DNA of 8,718 nt from Chromobacteriaceae bacterium (GTDB taxonomy: Bacteria > Pseudomonadota > Gammaproteobacteria > Burkholderiales > Aquaspirillaceae), in NCBI GenBank assembly GCA_030151505.1, contig JASLDQ010000093.1, forward strand, positions 1 to 8,718, written 5' to 3'. A program made the position numbers and the translations under genes. Positions 6,950 to 8,718 of the stretch are shown one piece after another. The notes under the pieces were generated by a model. It made no database searches. It was given only the letters and a program-made list of their open reading frames with translations, and was not told the origin of the DNA. The stretch's first letter is position 1; every line of letters starts with the position of its first letter.

Positions 6950-8620
6950 TTAGTGCTTGGATGCGCCGCTTGCGCCGATACCGGTCATCGAGCGAACGAA
7001 TTGGGCATCGAACTTTTCTTTTTCTTCTGCGGCTTGGCGCGAGTTGTCGAGGACCGAGAACAGCCAGGTGGTGACGAAGGCCAGGGTCATCGAGAAGATC
7101 GCCGGGTTCTTGTACGGGAACAGCTCGCTACCCTTCGGGTTGTGCAGCACGTCCACCCAGACGGTCGGGCCAAGGACAATCAGCAGCAGGGCGGATGCCA
7201 GGCCGATGAAGCCGCCGATCACCGCGCCACGGGTCGTCAGACCCTTCCAGAACATCGACAGGAACAGCACCGGGAAGTTGGCCGAGGCTGCGATCGAGAA
7301 GGCCAGGCCCACCATGAAGGCGATGTTCTGCTTCTCGAAGGCCAGGCCCAGGACGATGGCGATGGCGCCGAGGACCAGGGTGGTGATCTTGGAGACGCGG
7401 ATTTCGTCCTTCTCGTTGGCTTTGCCCTTCTTGATGACCGAGGCGTACAGGTCGTGCGACACGGCGGAGGCACCCGACAGGGCCAGACCGGCGACCACGG
7501 CGAGGATGGTGGCGAAGGCGACGGCCGAGATGAAGCCGAGGAACAGGTTGCCGCCCACGGCGTGCGCCAGGTGCACGGCTGCCATGTTGTTGCCGCCGAT
7601 CAGCTTGCCGGCTGCATCCTTGAACTCAGGATTGGTGCCGACCAGGAAGATCGCGCCGAAGCCGATGATGAAGGTCAGGATGTAGAAGTAGCCGATGAAA
7701 CCGGTGGCGAAGAACACCGACTTGCGGGCTTCCTTGGCATCCTTCACGGTGAAGAAGCGCATCAGGATGTGCGGCAGGCCGGCGGTACCGAACATCAGTG
7801 CCACGCCCAGCGACACGGCGTCAACCGGATTGGACACCAGTTGGCCCGGCTCCATGATGGCGATGCCCTTTTCATGCACCTTGACGGCGGCGGCGAACAT
7901 CGCTTCCGGGCTGAAGCCGACCGAGGACAGCACCATGAAAGCCATGAAGGACGCGCCCGACAGCAGCATGATGGCCTTGATGATCTGCACCCAGGTGGTG
8001 GCGAGCATGCCGCCGAAGATCACGTACATCACCATCAGCACGCCGACCAGCAGCACGGCCGAAGCGTAGTTCATGCCGAACAGCAGCTGGATCAGCTTGC
8101 CGGCACCGACCATCTGCGCGATCAGGTAGAAGGCGACGACCACCAGCGTGCCGGTAGCGGCCAGCACGCGGACCGGGGTCTGCTGCAGGCGGTAGGAGGC
8201 GACGTCGGCGAAGGTGAACTTGCCCAGGTTGCGCAGGCGTTCGGCCACCAGGAACAGGATCACCGGCCAGCCGACCAGGAAGCCCATCGAGTAGATCAGG
8301 CCGTCATAGCCCTTTTCGAACACCATGGCGGAAATGCCGAGGAAGGACGCGGCGGACATGTAGTCGCCGGCGATCGCCAGACCGTTCTGGAAACCGCTGA
8401 TGCCGCCGCCGGCGGTGTAGAAGTCGGCGGCCGACTGGGTGCGGCGAGCGGCCCAGTAGGTGATGCCGAGCGTAAAGGCGACGAAGGCGAAGAACATGAT
8501 GATCGCCGTCCAGTTGGTCGCCTGCTGCTTGACGTCCCCTTCAAACGCGCCGGCTGCCATCGCGACGCAAGGGGCTGCCGCCAGTGCGGCCACTCCGAGA
8601 TATTTGAGCCATTGCTTCAT
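6950..8620 (-). CDS. actP: Cation/acetate symporter ActP
   Basis: ActP is an inner-membrane sodium:solute symporter family protein that takes up acetate and other short monocarboxylates with a cation. The 556-residue product is close to the E. coli ActP length of about 549. It starts with a signal-peptide-like segment ending in AMA (about residues 20-22), then has roughly 13 hydrophobic helices. Family motifs include [20 protein letters not shown] (66-85), [13 protein letters not shown] (86-98) and [14 protein letters not shown] (203-216), and a later stretch with [18 protein letters not shown]. The ATG at 8620 overlaps the stop of the upstream DUF485 gene as TAATG. GAGGAGG (8628-8634) lies 7 nt upstream. 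The neighbouring acs gene supports acetate as the substrate. Confidence 0.96.
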   Translation of the reverse strand: MKQWLKYLGVAALAAAPCVAMAAGAFEGDVKQQATNWTAIIMFFAFVAFTLGITYWAARRTQSAADFYTAGGGISGFQNGLAIAGDYMSAASFLGISAMVFEKGYDGLIYSMGFLVGWPVILFLVAERLRNLGKFTFADVASYRLQQTPVRVLAATGTLVVVAFYLIAQMVGAGKLIQLLFGMNYASAVLLVGVLMVMYVIFGGMLATTWVQIIKAIMLLSGASFMAFMVLSSVGFSPEAMFAAAVKVHEKGIAIMEPGQLVSNPVDAVSLGVALMFGTAGLPHILMRFFTVKDAKEARKSVFFATGFIGYFYILTFIIGFGAIFLVGTNPEFKDAAGKLIGGNNMAAVHLAHAVGGNLFLGFISAVAFATILAVVAGLALSGASAVSHDLYASVIKKGKANEKDEIRVSKITTLVLGAIAIVLGLAFEKQNIAFMVGLAFSIAASANFPVLFLSMFWKGLTTRGAVIGGFIGLASALLLIVLGPTVWVDVLHNPKGSELFPYKNPAIFSMTLAFVTTWLFSVLDNSRQAAEEKEKFDAQFVRSMTGIGASGASKH

Positions 8621-8718
8621 TACTTGGCCTCCTCGACGATTTGCTGGTTCAGCGCATCGAATTCACCGTTGGCCTTGCGCACATAAATCCCTGTCAGCAC
8701 GAAAGCGGACACGATGAT
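8620..8718 (-). CDS. DUF485 (YjcH-type) small membrane protein, C-terminal end only
   Basis: Only the last 32 residues are in the window; the 5' part lies beyond the right edge. The fragment shows the end of a membrane helix ([13 protein letters not shown]) followed by [19 protein letters not shown]. This matches the C-terminus of DUF485 proteins, which are about 100 residues long with two helices and are encoded next to actP in many proteobacteria. The stop overlaps the actP start by one base, and its last codons contain the actP ribosome binding site, so the two genes should be translated together. Its biochemical role is unknown; association with ActP is inferred from conserved gene neighbourhood. 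The call rests on a short piece plus context. Confidence 0.85.
   Translation of the reverse strand: MIVSAFVLTGIYVRKANGEFDALNQQIVEEAK

Noticed and set aside
6941..8686. Long plus-strand open frame (581 codons) opposite actP
   Set aside because: It is antisense to a clear transporter gene. The His/Gln/Asp/Gly-rich translation reflects reversed membrane-protein codons and has no domain signature.

Overview
The window is GC-rich bacterial DNA with eight protein genes, all on the minus strand, so the gene order reads from high to low coordinates. Protein similarity recalled from known families points to a proteobacterium, probably a betaproteobacterium of the Rhodocyclales or Neisseriales type. 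The order-level assignment is a weak inference. I see no mobile elements, CRISPR arrays, tRNA or rRNA genes.

Right half (8718 to 4892): an acetate-use cluster. It holds the 3' end of a DUF485 (YjcH-type) small membrane protein gene, then actP (cation/acetate symporter), then acs (AMP-forming acetyl-CoA synthetase). The first two genes overlap by one base. A 90-bp gap with two back-to-back hairpins separates actP from acs. ActP imports acetate and Acs converts it to acetyl-CoA, so the cluster is a scavenging module. A strong intrinsic terminator lies about 50 bp after acs.

Middle (4638 to 4891): the intergenic region. It holds the acs terminator, then a good sigma-70-like promoter (TTGAAT, 17 bp, GATAAT) and a leader of about 70 nt with a small hairpin, leading into the next operon.

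Left half (4637 to 1): rsxA-rsxB-rsxC-rsxD-rsxG (also called rnfABCDG), the first five genes of the Rsx/Rnf ion-translocating NADH:ferredoxin-type oxidoreductase. The genes overlap by 1 to 4 bases or are 2 bases apart, as expected of one translationally coupled transcript. rsxG is cut by the window edge, and rsxE would be expected beyond it. RsxC carries a C-terminal tail of five alanine-rich repeats. RsxD has a degenerate flavin-attachment motif.

Both modules are known systems. I found no convincing undescribed system here. The points most worth a second look are the higher-order repeat in the RsxC tail, the altered RsxD motif and the double hairpin between actP and acs.
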